Below the pieces are notes generated by a model. The model did not search any database, was not told the origin of the DNA, and saw only the letters and a program-made list of their open reading frames with translations. A stretch of DNA of 64,000 bases from Rhodococcus sp. KBS0724 (GTDB lineage Bacteria; Actinomycetota; Actinomycetes; Mycobacteriales; Mycobacteriaceae), in assembly GCF_005938745.2 (NCBI RefSeq), contig NZ_VCBX02000001.1, positions 1-64,000 of the forward strand, in the 5' to 3' direction. Made by a program: the position numbers and the translations under genes. Each line of letters opens with the position of its first letter. Position 1 is the stretch's first letter. Below, one piece after another: positions 22,100 to 29,476 of the stretch.

Positions 22100-22143
22100 T
22101 TGACGATTTTACCGGTTCGGAGCAATGTATGGAATCGATCCCA
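22100..22143 (+). promoter_or_regulatory. Promoter and LacI-type operator of the catabolic operon
   Basis: TTGACG at 22100-22105 is a good -35 element; 17 bases on, CAATGT is a weak -10. The 14-base site TGGAATCGATCCCA at 22130-22143 is a near-perfect palindrome, 12 of 14 positions symmetric, positioned to block transcription start. Its reverse strand matches the site at 20880-20893 through ATGGGATCGATT. Confidence 0.68.
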
Positions 22144-22183
22144 TTCGCACAGTCTGTGCATCTCCATCGAGAGGTCTACTTCT

Positions 22184-23152
22184 ATGAATCGCGACGATGT
22201 CGCTTGGTCGGGCTATTGGCCCGCTGCTCCCACCCCGTTCGATGCTGCCGGCGCCGTGGATGTCGATGCATTCGCCGCGCTCATGGAGCTCTACGCGCGA
22301 ATGGGTGTCGACGGGGTTCTGATCAACGGCAGCACGGGTGAGTGGTTTTCCCAGACCCATGCCGAACGCAAACTTGTCGCCGAGGTGGCGGTAGAGGCCG
22401 TCAGTGGACGATTCCCCGTCCTGATCGGAGTGAGCGCGTATACGGCCGAGGAATCACGGCGACTGGCCAAGCATGCAGCGAGCGCCGGCGCGAACGGAAT
22501 TCTTGCGACCCCGCCGCCGTACGTCCACACGTCGGCGGACGAGACGGTGTCGTACTACGAAAAAGTATCCACTGCAACGGATTTGCCGTTCATGGCATAC
22601 AACTGGCCGCGCGGCGTGTCACTCGACATGGGAAAAATCCCCGGATTGTTCGGCCGGATCGCGGACCTCGAGAATGTGGTCGCGATCAAGGACAGCACCG
22701 GCGATTGGCTGAGCATGCTCGACACTGTCGAGCAGTACTCCTCGCAGGTAAGAGTTTTCGGTAGCTTCCTGCATCGTCGTGGGCTGGCTGCGCTCCTGGA
22801 GCTCGGTGGTGACGGCAACATCGACGGTGGTGGCGTCGGCGCTCCCTTCGGTGTTCCCTTCTATCGCGCTGTTGCAGCGAAAGATTCCGCAGCAGCACAG
22901 GTGTGGGCAGACCGTTACCGCGCACTGTCGGGTGCGCTGATCAACGGCGACTACAGCGGCATTCACGCGTCTCCGATTCCCCAGCTCAAAGCGGTGATGA
23001 ACCTGCTGGGGCAGCCCGGAGGGCACGTACGGGAGCCGCTGCTGCCGGTCACCGATCCGAACGTCATCGAAACCCTGCAGACCATCATCGATCGATCCGG
23101 AATTGCCGAAGCCACGGCACACGCGGCGAAGGAGTTCGCACATGTCCAGTGA
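22184..23152 (+). CDS. DapA-family (dihydrodipicolinate synthase-like) lyase
   Basis: The 322-residue protein belongs to the class I aldolase DapA/NanA superfamily. The Schiff-base lysine is in VVAIKDSTGD and the partner tyrosine in FMAYNWP; the substrate loop reads NGSTGEW instead of the GTTGE of true DapA. The DapA arginine that binds the second carboxylate is not in the expected place. It is thus probably a catabolic aldolase or deaminase acting on a 2-keto or hydroxy-imino acid, not lysine biosynthesis. ATG 22184 follows GAGAGG. It overlaps the next gene by 11 bases. Confidence 0.85.
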   Translation: MNRDDVAWSGYWPAAPTPFDAAGAVDVDAFAALMELYARMGVDGVLINGSTGEWFSQTHAERKLVAEVAVEAVSGRFPVLIGVSAYTAEESRRLAKHAASAGANGILATPPPYVHTSADETVSYYEKVSTATDLPFMAYNWPRGVSLDMGKIPGLFGRIADLENVVAIKDSTGDWLSMLDTVEQYSSQVRVFGSFLHRRGLAALLELGGDGNIDGGGVGAPFGVPFYRAVAAKDSAAAQVWADRYRALSGALINGDYSGIHASPIPQLKAVMNLLGQPGGHVREPLLPVTDPNVIETLQTIIDRSGIAEATAHAAKEFAHVQ

Positions 23153-24317
23153 AGCAGTGGTCACCGACGTCGCGACCAGCGAGGTCGACGTCGTCATCAT
23201 CGGTGCAGGAATTGTGGGAGCTGCAGCCGCATTTCGATTGACCGATGCAGGCTTCCGTGTCGTGGTGCTGGATCGGTCGGTACCCAATTGCGCCGGCTCG
23301 GGCACTACCGCTGGAAATCTGCACATTCAGACGATTCACACGCGTCGGCCCGGTCAGGGTGTGGCGCTGGATGTGCGGCGTCTGCTGCCACTGCAGCTCG
23401 CCGCGAGCGGGTTGTGGGATCAGCTCGAGCACGATGTCCCCGGCGGTGTCGGACTGGTCCGCTGCGGCGGTTACATGGTGGCCGAGACCGATGAGCAATG
23501 TGCTGCTCTGGCGCAGAAGCACGAATGGGAACGGGAAATCGGAATCCCGACGCGTCTACTTACCGGTGACGAAGCACGCCAAGAGCTTCCGTTGCTCGGG
23601 CCGACCATTGCCGGTGCGAGCTGGTGCGCATTGGACGGCTACGCAGAACCCGATATCGCGGGCCCGGCTCTCTTGGCGGCGGCGCTCGCCCGTGGAGCGC
23701 AACTGTTCACCGATACCAAGGTCACCGCGATCGAGCGGATCGGTGAATCGTGGAACGTCGGTACTGCTGCGGGTACGTGGCAGGCGCCCCACGTCGTCAA
23801 TGCCGCGGGTCCGTGGATGGCAGAAGTCGCCGCGATGGTGGACGTGCAACTGGACCTGCGTGCACTGTCTCTGCAAATGCACACCCTGGCCGCCCCTCCC
23901 GAGACCTTGAATGTGTTGGTGCAGCACGTCGGTGAGGGAATTTCGATCAAGCAGGACAAGCGCAATCGCATAGTTCTCGGTGGCGGTTGGCCGGCCGGTC
24001 AGTTCCGGCCGGAAGGCGCGGCACCAATCCGTGAGGAGAGTATCGAGGGCAATCTGGCCCAGACTCGGCGGTTGATGCCCGGCCTCGGCGAGATCGAACT
24101 GTCCGATGTCTGGACGGGCCCCGTAGTGACCACGCCGGACGAATTGCCGATCATCGGTGAACTCGACAGTGCACCAGGCGTTTTCGTTGCCGGTGGAACC
24201 TACTCGTTCACCTTTGCGTCGCTGTGGGCAGACGTACTCACCGCTTTTGTCCAGGGCAAGGAACCGGTTGTCGACGTCAGCTCCTTCGGGCCGGCGCGTC
24301 TAACCGCGTCGCACTGA
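23142..24317 (+). CDS. FAD-dependent amine/amino-acid oxidoreductase (DAO family)
   Basis: The 391-residue protein begins with the Rossmann FAD motif VVIIGAGIVGAAAAFRL (about residues 16-32) and ends with the second FAD-contact segment GVFVAGGTYSFTF. The fold family includes D-amino-acid, sarcosine, glycine and opine oxidases. The exact substrate is not readable. ATG 23142 overlaps the lyase stop by 11 bases with the ribosome site GAAGGAG inside it. In the operon it probably oxidises the secondary or D-amine produced after transport or ring opening. Confidence 0.87.
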   Translation: MSSEAVVTDVATSEVDVVIIGAGIVGAAAAFRLTDAGFRVVVLDRSVPNCAGSGTTAGNLHIQTIHTRRPGQGVALDVRRLLPLQLAASGLWDQLEHDVPGGVGLVRCGGYMVAETDEQCAALAQKHEWEREIGIPTRLLTGDEARQELPLLGPTIAGASWCALDGYAEPDIAGPALLAAALARGAQLFTDTKVTAIERIGESWNVGTAAGTWQAPHVVNAAGPWMAEVAAMVDVQLDLRALSLQMHTLAAPPETLNVLVQHVGEGISIKQDKRNRIVLGGGWPAGQFRPEGAAPIREESIEGNLAQTRRLMPGLGEIELSDVWTGPVVTTPDELPIIGELDSAPGVFVAGGTYSFTFASLWADVLTAFVQGKEPVVDVSSFGPARLTASH

Positions 24318-24368
24318 TTCCGTAGCCATTCGAGACAGACACAGTTATTCGAAATAGAGGAGACAACC

Positions 24369-24755
24369 ATGGCAACCGTGACGATGTTCGTGAACGGGCA
24401 AGCGCTGTCCGGTGGAACACTGAACGACGCACTCGCCGGCGCGACCTTCTTGGGGGCAGTCGATACCGCGCCGAACTACCAGTTCTTTTCCGTCCGAGAC
24501 GAATTCCCCGGATTGCATCCTGTGGCCGAAGGTGGATTCACCGTTCCCGGTGAGCTGTACGAGGTCGATTACGACCTCCTTCGACTCGAACTGCTGCCCC
24601 GTGAGCCGGAGGAATTGGAACTCGGCGTGATTCTTCTGGCCGACGGACGAGGGTCGTTGTCCATGCGCATGCGCGCCGAGTGGCTCGATCGTCCTGAAGT
24701 AGTGGATATCAGCGACCGCGGCGGTTGGCGCGCGTACCTCGCGAGCAAGTCGTGA
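24369..24755 (+). CDS. Allophanate-hydrolase-related protein (gamma-glutamylcyclotransferase-like fold)
   Basis: The 128-residue protein resembles the stand-alone version of the C-terminal domain of allophanate hydrolase (AtzF type). Supporting patterns are VNGQALSGGTLNDAL, YQFFSVRDEFPGLHPV and the VPGELYEVDYDLLR core with LPREPEELELGV. In allophanate hydrolase this domain removes the carboxylate from N-carboxyurea, so action on a ureido or carbamoyl compound would fit the adjacent hydantoinase. GAGGAGA precedes the ATG. The next gene overlaps by 4 bases. Confidence 0.78.
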   Translation: MATVTMFVNGQALSGGTLNDALAGATFLGAVDTAPNYQFFSVRDEFPGLHPVAEGGFTVPGELYEVDYDLLRLELLPREPEELELGVILLADGRGSLSMRMRAEWLDRPEVVDISDRGGWRAYLASKS

Positions 24756-26149
24756 CGACCTCCCCACTCACCGTGGTGCGCGGCGGCACCGTGGTGGAAT
24801 CGTCGTGGAGTGGGCTCGCCGATCTGGTGATGCGGGACGGCAAGATCATCGCGATCGCCGAACCCGGTGGGCCGATTCCGGACGGCGCGGTTGTACTCGA
24901 CGCGACCGGCAAGCTGGTCATGCCGGGCGGTGTGGATCCGCACTGCCATGTCGGGTTCACGTCGGGTGAATTCACGTCGCTCGATTCCTACGCCGAATGC
25001 ACCACCGCCGCAGTGTTCGGCGGCACCACTACGATCATCGATTTTGCGATACCTAGGCCGGGTCAGGATCCGTTGGATGCGGCGGACAAGCTCCGAACCA
25101 AAGCTACTGAGGGTCTGTGTGATTCGGCTCTGCACGGATGTGTAGTCGAATGGGACGATACGACGGCCGATCAACTGGCTACGATGGCTGCCGCCGGAAT
25201 CCGCACGGTCAAGATGTTCACGACGTACGCCGGCGAATCCATGGCAGACGAACACACCATTCTGCGCACGATGGCGACCACACGTGACCTCGGTGGCATG
25301 GTGATCATTCACTGCGAATCGGATGCGATAGTCGGTGACGCACAGAACGCGGCCGCGGGCTGTGGGAACATCGACGCGGCCGCGATGGCGACAACGCGAC
25401 CGGAATTGGCGGAAACAGCTTCGGTAGCAGCAGTATTGGCCATTGCGGAATCGCAACAAGCGCCCGTGTACTTCGTGCACCAGTCGTCAGCGGCTGCCGT
25501 CGAGCTGGTTGCCGATGCCCGAAAGCGCGGGTTGGTGGCGTTTACCGAAGCCGTGGCACATCATGTGACACTCGATGATTCGGAGTACCTGGGCTCGCAG
25601 CCGGAACGATTTGTGTGCTGCCCGCCGCTTCGGTCGGCGGAGACCGTCGACGGTTTGGGTAAGCACCTCTTCACCGGCCACATCACGACCATCGGTTCGG
25701 ATCACTGCTGCTACGACACCGCGCAGAAGCGCGAGCACCGCCACGACGTGCGCCATATGCCGAACGGTTTGCCGGGCGTCGAGACCCGCCTGCCCGTCGT
25801 GTTCTCGAAATTTGTTGCGGAAAAGGGTTTGTCAGCCAACCGCTTCGTACAGTTGACGTCGGCCAATCCCGCTCGTACCAATGGTCTTTATCCGCGCAAA
25901 GGCTCAATCATGCCCGGTTCCGACGCCGACGTTGCTATCTGGGACGGCGAGCTCGAATGGACCGTGTCGGATGCCGACCTGCACATGGCAACCGACTACA
26001 CCCCGTACGAGGGTCGGCGGCTGCGTGGGAAACCGGTAACGGTTCTTGTCGGTGGCCACGTCGTTGTCGAGGACGGGATTCTGGTCGACGACACACCACG
26101 GGGACGCCATCTACCCGCCGCGCCGCTGGATTTCACGTCGATGTGTTAG
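24752..26149 (+). CDS. Hydantoinase/dihydropyrimidinase-type amidohydrolase
   Basis: The 465-residue amidohydrolase opens cyclic amides such as hydantoins or dihydropyrimidines to N-carbamoyl acids. Metal ligands are visible: DPHCHVGF (HxH), the lysine likely carbamylated in VKMFTTY, HCES, and GSDHCCYD. Substrate-loop residues differ from characterised D-hydantoinases, so the true ring is unknown. GTG 24752 overlaps the preceding TGA, the better start than an in-frame upstream codon. It closes the LacI-controlled operon and is followed by a hairpin at 26165-26212. Confidence 0.88.
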   Translation: MTTSPLTVVRGGTVVESSWSGLADLVMRDGKIIAIAEPGGPIPDGAVVLDATGKLVMPGGVDPHCHVGFTSGEFTSLDSYAECTTAAVFGGTTTIIDFAIPRPGQDPLDAADKLRTKATEGLCDSALHGCVVEWDDTTADQLATMAAAGIRTVKMFTTYAGESMADEHTILRTMATTRDLGGMVIIHCESDAIVGDAQNAAAGCGNIDAAAMATTRPELAETASVAAVLAIAESQQAPVYFVHQSSAAAVELVADARKRGLVAFTEAVAHHVTLDDSEYLGSQPERFVCCPPLRSAETVDGLGKHLFTGHITTIGSDHCCYDTAQKREHRHDVRHMPNGLPGVETRLPVVFSKFVAEKGLSANRFVQLTSANPARTNGLYPRKGSIMPGSDADVAIWDGELEWTVSDADLHMATDYTPYEGRRLRGKPVTVLVGGHVVVEDGILVDDTPRGRHLPAAPLDFTSMC

Positions 26150-26164
26150 ATCTTGTTGCGGTAC

Positions 26165-26212
26165 TTGAGCTGTGGGGCCGCAGTCGGGCGGGAGCGCAGC
26201 CCCACAGCTCAA
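26165..26212. terminator. 14-bp inverted repeat between convergent genes
   Basis: TTGAGCTGTGGGGC at 26165-26178 and its exact complement at 26199-26212 enclose a 20-base loop. It lies between the hydantoinase gene and a small convergent gene. There is no T-run, so it is read as a U-less bidirectional terminator. Confidence 0.5.
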
Positions 26213-26239
26213 CAGCGCGTGGTCAGTGCAGGTGTGGTG

Positions 26240-26326
26240 TCAGCCGAGCGATCCGCTGAAGAAATCGAGGGCGCTGAAGAGGTCGGTGAAGGCGCCGAAA
26301 AGATCAGTCAGGTAGCTCAGGTCCAT
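26240..26326 (-). CDS. 28-residue amphipathic peptide, possible PorH/PorA-like cell-wall porin
   Basis: ATG 26326 is preceded by GAAAGG at good spacing and opens a 28-codon frame. The peptide starts MDLSYLTDLFGAF and continues with repeated Phe/Leu and Asp spacing, ending FFSGSLG; it would form one amphipathic helix with an acidic face. Small acidic helical peptides without signal sequence, starting MDLS or similar, are known as PorH/PorA channel formers in mycolic-acid bacteria, but those are 45-57 residues. It could instead be a regulatory or toxin-like peptide. Confidence 0.5.
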   Translation of the reverse strand: MDLSYLTDLFGAFTDLFSALDFFSGSLG

Positions 26327-26502
26327 GGTGTGTGCCTTTCGTTGGTGATTGCGCTGATGTGCGCATCTCGAATGATTCCAGCGCTCCCTGGTAGCGAGGT
26401 TCGGTGAAACTGGCGATCGCCTGGGAAAGCCTGAACGCCGGCTTTTGTCCCGGTTTGGCAGCCTCACATCCATCGGAAGCCAGACAATGGCACGATGGGG
26501 TG

Positions 26503-27030
26503 GTGACTTCAACTCATCAGACCGCAACCGCAACGCTGCACACGAACCGCGGCGACATCAAGATCGCTCTGTTCGGCAACCACGCGCCGAAGACCGTCGA
26601 GAACTTCGTCGGCCTGGCCGACGGCTCGAAGGAATACTCCACCGAGAACGCATCCGGCGCCAAGACCGGACCGTTCTACGACGGCGCAGTCTTCCACCGC
26701 GTCATCGACGGTTTCATGATCCAGGGCGGCGACCCCACCGGAACCGGCCGTGGCGGCCCGGGCTACCAGTTCGGCGACGAGTTCCACCCGGAACTGCAGT
26801 TCGACCGCTCCTACCTGCTCGCTATGGCTAACGCCGGCCCGGGCACCAACGGATCGCAGTTCTTCATCACCACCGGCCCGACGCCGCACCTGAACCGTCG
26901 CCACACCATCTTCGGTGAGGTTCTCGACGACGAGTCGCGCAAGGTTGTCGACGCCATCTCCTCCACCCAGGTCGATCGCTCCGATCGCCCGGTCGAGCCC
27001 GTCGTCATCAACAGCATCACCATCTCCTGA
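26503..27030 (+). CDS. ppiA: Cyclophilin-type peptidyl-prolyl cis-trans isomerase
   Basis: The 175-residue cyclophilin catalyses proline isomerisation during protein folding in the cytoplasm. It shows the family core: [55 protein letters not shown] and [12 protein letters not shown], with the catalytic arginine in FHRV. No signal peptide. GTG 26503 fits the homologous N-terminus ([15 protein letters not shown]); no clear ribosome site is seen, so it may be leaderless. In Mycobacterium this gene directly follows cwsA; here about 8 kb separates them. Confidence 0.95.
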   Translation: MTSTHQTATATLHTNRGDIKIALFGNHAPKTVENFVGLADGSKEYSTENASGAKTGPFYDGAVFHRVIDGFMIQGGDPTGTGRGGPGYQFGDEFHPELQFDRSYLLAMANAGPGTNGSQFFITTGPTPHLNRRHTIFGEVLDDESRKVVDAISSTQVDRSDRPVEPVVINSITIS

Positions 27031-27047
27031 ACAGGTAAACAACGAAG

Positions 27048-28001
27048 ATGACTAACCCCGGTTGGGGCGGCGGTGCGAGTGAGGGCCTCCCGCCCCAACC
27101 GCGGTGCGTCCGCCATCCAGATCGACCCACTGCTCTCTCGTGCAATCGTTGCGGCCGCCCGGCGTGCCCTGATTGCCTCCGTGAGGCTGCGGTGGGCTAC
27201 CAATGTGTTGACTGTGTAGCTGCCGGTCAACGCGATGTTCGCCCAGTGCGTGGCGTCGCGGGTAATACCGTGACCCAGGCGCGGCCGGTTCCGGTCGTGA
27301 CCTACACGCTGATGGGCCTCAACGTCCTGGCGTTCTTGGCGACGCTCGTGCAGTCGCGCAGCATCATGAACAACCAGGTCGATTCGTCGATCTTTGCGAA
27401 CTGGGCTCTCAACCCTGCTCTTGTTGCGGGCGGCGAGTGGTTCCGGCTGATCGGATCGGGGTTCCTGCATTTCGGAATCCTGCATCTGGCCGTCAACATG
27501 TATGCGCTCTACATCCTGGGCCGCGACACGGAGATCGTGATGGGCCGTTCGCGGTACATCAGCATCTATCTCGTGTCGTTGATCGGCGGCAGCGCGTCGG
27601 TGATGGCGTTTCAACCGGTCTTCGCGTCGGTGACGTCGCTGTCATGGACTGCCGGCGCGTCCGGCGCGATTTTCGGCATCATGGGCGCTCAAGCGGTTCT
27701 GCTGCTGCGCTTGCGCCGTAGCCCGGTCCCGATCATCTCGGTGATCGCGATCAACGTGATCATCAGTATTTCGCTGCCCGGCATCTCGTTCTGGGGACAT
27801 GCGGGTGGTCTGCTGGCAGGCGCTGCGGCCGCTGCCGCATTCCTGTACGCGCCGCAGTGGTTGGGTGCGGGCCAGGATCGGGTGAAAGAAGTCCGGATCA
27901 GCTGGATCGCTTTTGGCGCTGTCACCGTGGTCACGATCGGAATCATCGTGATGCGCGTCGTGCAACTACGCGAGCAGGGACTGTTCCTCACCAGCAGCTA
28001 G
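27048..28001 (+). CDS. Rhomboid-family intramembrane serine protease
   Basis: The 317-residue protein has an N-terminal zinc-ribbon or B-box-like segment (CVRHPDRP, CNRCGRPACPDC, CVDC; about residues 17-60) and then a six-helix rhomboid domain. The catalytic serine is in GASGAIFG and the histidine in FWGHAGGL. An extra C-terminal helix follows. It cleaves membrane substrates near their transmembrane segment. It follows ppiA by 17 bases, an arrangement seen in related genomes. Confidence 0.93.
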   Translation: MTNPGWGGGASEGLPPQPRCVRHPDRPTALSCNRCGRPACPDCLREAAVGYQCVDCVAAGQRDVRPVRGVAGNTVTQARPVPVVTYTLMGLNVLAFLATLVQSRSIMNNQVDSSIFANWALNPALVAGGEWFRLIGSGFLHFGILHLAVNMYALYILGRDTEIVMGRSRYISIYLVSLIGGSASVMAFQPVFASVTSLSWTAGASGAIFGIMGAQAVLLLRLRRSPVPIISVIAINVIISISLPGISFWGHAGGLLAGAAAAAAFLYAPQWLGAGQDRVKEVRISWIAFGAVTVVTIGIIVMRVVQLREQGLFLTSS

Positions 28002-28028
28002 AGATAGTGCACATAGCGGGATTTCTTC

Positions 28029-28045
28029 TGTGGAGACAATCCACA
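28029..28045. promoter_or_regulatory. TGTGGA-N5-TCCACA inverted repeat before the MFS gene
   Basis: Six-base arms separated by GACAA, 88 bases before the carrier start. Flanking CACATAG copies at about 28010-28016 and 28042-28048 make a loose direct repeat. It may be an operator for the nearby regulator, or chance. Confidence 0.3.
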
Positions 28046-28132
28046 TAGTGCGACGAAGCAATGAATTCTACTGTGGCTCGAGTCACTCGAGTAGAAGCGA
28101 TGCTTCCGACCATTTTGAGGAGTAACCCCGCG

Positions 28133-29476
28133 ATGACCTCCACCGATCGCGCCACCCCTGACGGCGCCGTCGCGCCAAGCGAGATCGAATCTCGTGTGGT
28201 GAAGAAGGTAGCCAGGCGGCTCATTCCGTTCTTGATCCTGCTCTATTTCGTGAACTATCTGGATCGTACGAACATCGCGTTTGCCAAGCTCACCATGAGC
28301 GCCGACCTGGGAATGACCGAGACGATGTTCGGACTCGCGTCCGGCCTCTTCTTTGTCGGCTATCTCCTGTTCGAAGTACCGAGCAACTTGGCTCTCCACC
28401 GATTCGGTGCCAGGTTGTGGATCGCACGCATCATGCTCACGTGGGGCATTCTGGCTGCGGCTCTGGCGTTTGTACCGAATGTGGGAAGCCTCTACTTCCT
28501 GCGAATTCTTCTGGGTATCGCCGAGGCCGGCTTCTTTCCCGGCGTGCTGCTCTACCTGACATTCTGGTTCCCCAAGAAGTACCGCGTACGACTGATGGGC
28601 CTGTTTCTACTGACCTTGCCGCTCTCGTCAGCTCTCGGCGCACCGCTCTCCGCCGCGATCATCCAGTACGGCGACGGCCTGTTCGGTCTGGCCGGGTGGC
28701 GCGTGATGTACCTGATCGAGGGCTTGCCCGCGGTGATTCTGGCGTTTGTCGTCTGGTTCTATCTCACCGATCGGCCCGCCGACGCCAAATGGTTGACCCT
28801 CGAGGAGCGCACGTGGCTCATGCGATCGATGGAGGACGAGGAACGAGAACTCGGCGACGCCGGTCACCAGTCGGCCGGAAAGACGCTGCGCGATCCTCGG
28901 GTCATCGGATTCGGTCTGGTCTACTTCGGCATCACGTACGGCCTGTACGCCCTGAGCTTCTTCCTGCCCAGCATCGTCGCCGGGTTCAAGGAGACATTCG
29001 ATACCGACTTCTCGCTCATGGAAACCGGTTTGATCGTGGCAGTTCCCTACGCGATCGGTGCGGTCGCGATGGTGCTGTGGAGTCGTCATTCCGACAGGAC
29101 CGGTGAGCGGATGTGGCACGTCGCAGCGCCGACGCTCCTCGGGGCCGTGTCCATTCCGATCGCGCTGTACCTGGATTCGCCGTTCACCGTCATGATTGCC
29201 GTATCACTGACCGCGGTGGGCGTCCTGTGCGCGCTGCCTGTCTTCTGGTACCTGCCCACCACATTCCTCACGGGCGCGAGTGCGGCCGCCGGTATCGCGA
29301 TGATCAACTCCATCGGCAACGCCTCGGGCTTCGGTGCTCCGTACATCACGGGATGGCTTACCGATCTGACCGGAAACGCCAAGGCGGGCCTGTGGGTGGT
29401 GGGTGCGGTGATGCTCTGCGCTGCAACTCTTGTGGTGGTGCTGGCAAAGCGATCTGACAAGCCCGCTCAGATCTGA
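28133..29476 (+). CDS. MFS transporter, anion:cation symporter family
   Basis: The 447-residue carrier has about twelve hydrophobic helices and the MFS loop motifs YLDRTNIAFAKL near helix 1 and SRHSDRTGER between helices 8 and 9. The first helix pattern (LIPFLILLYFVNYLDR) is typical of the ACS family that moves organic anions such as allantoate, phthalate or tartrate. ATG 28133 follows GAGGAG at about 28117-28122. Its stop overlaps the convergent PucR-type regulator by 10 bases; the regulator or the nearby FAD oxidase may share its substrate. Confidence 0.9.
   Translation: MTSTDRATPDGAVAPSEIESRVVKKVARRLIPFLILLYFVNYLDRTNIAFAKLTMSADLGMTETMFGLASGLFFVGYLLFEVPSNLALHRFGARLWIARIMLTWGILAAALAFVPNVGSLYFLRILLGIAEAGFFPGVLLYLTFWFPKKYRVRLMGLFLLTLPLSSALGAPLSAAIIQYGDGLFGLAGWRVMYLIEGLPAVILAFVVWFYLTDRPADAKWLTLEERTWLMRSMEDEERELGDAGHQSAGKTLRDPRVIGFGLVYFGITYGLYALSFFLPSIVAGFKETFDTDFSLMETGLIVAVPYAIGAVAMVLWSRHSDRTGERMWHVAAPTLLGAVSIPIALYLDSPFTVMIAVSLTAVGVLCALPVFWYLPTTFLTGASAAAGIAMINSIGNASGFGAPYITGWLTDLTGNAKAGLWVVGAVMLCAATLVVVLAKRSDKPAQI

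Noticed and set aside
22184..23152. Biosynthetic dapA
   Set aside because: The GTTGE loop is GSTGE, the second-carboxylate arginine is not where expected, and the neighbours are catabolic.
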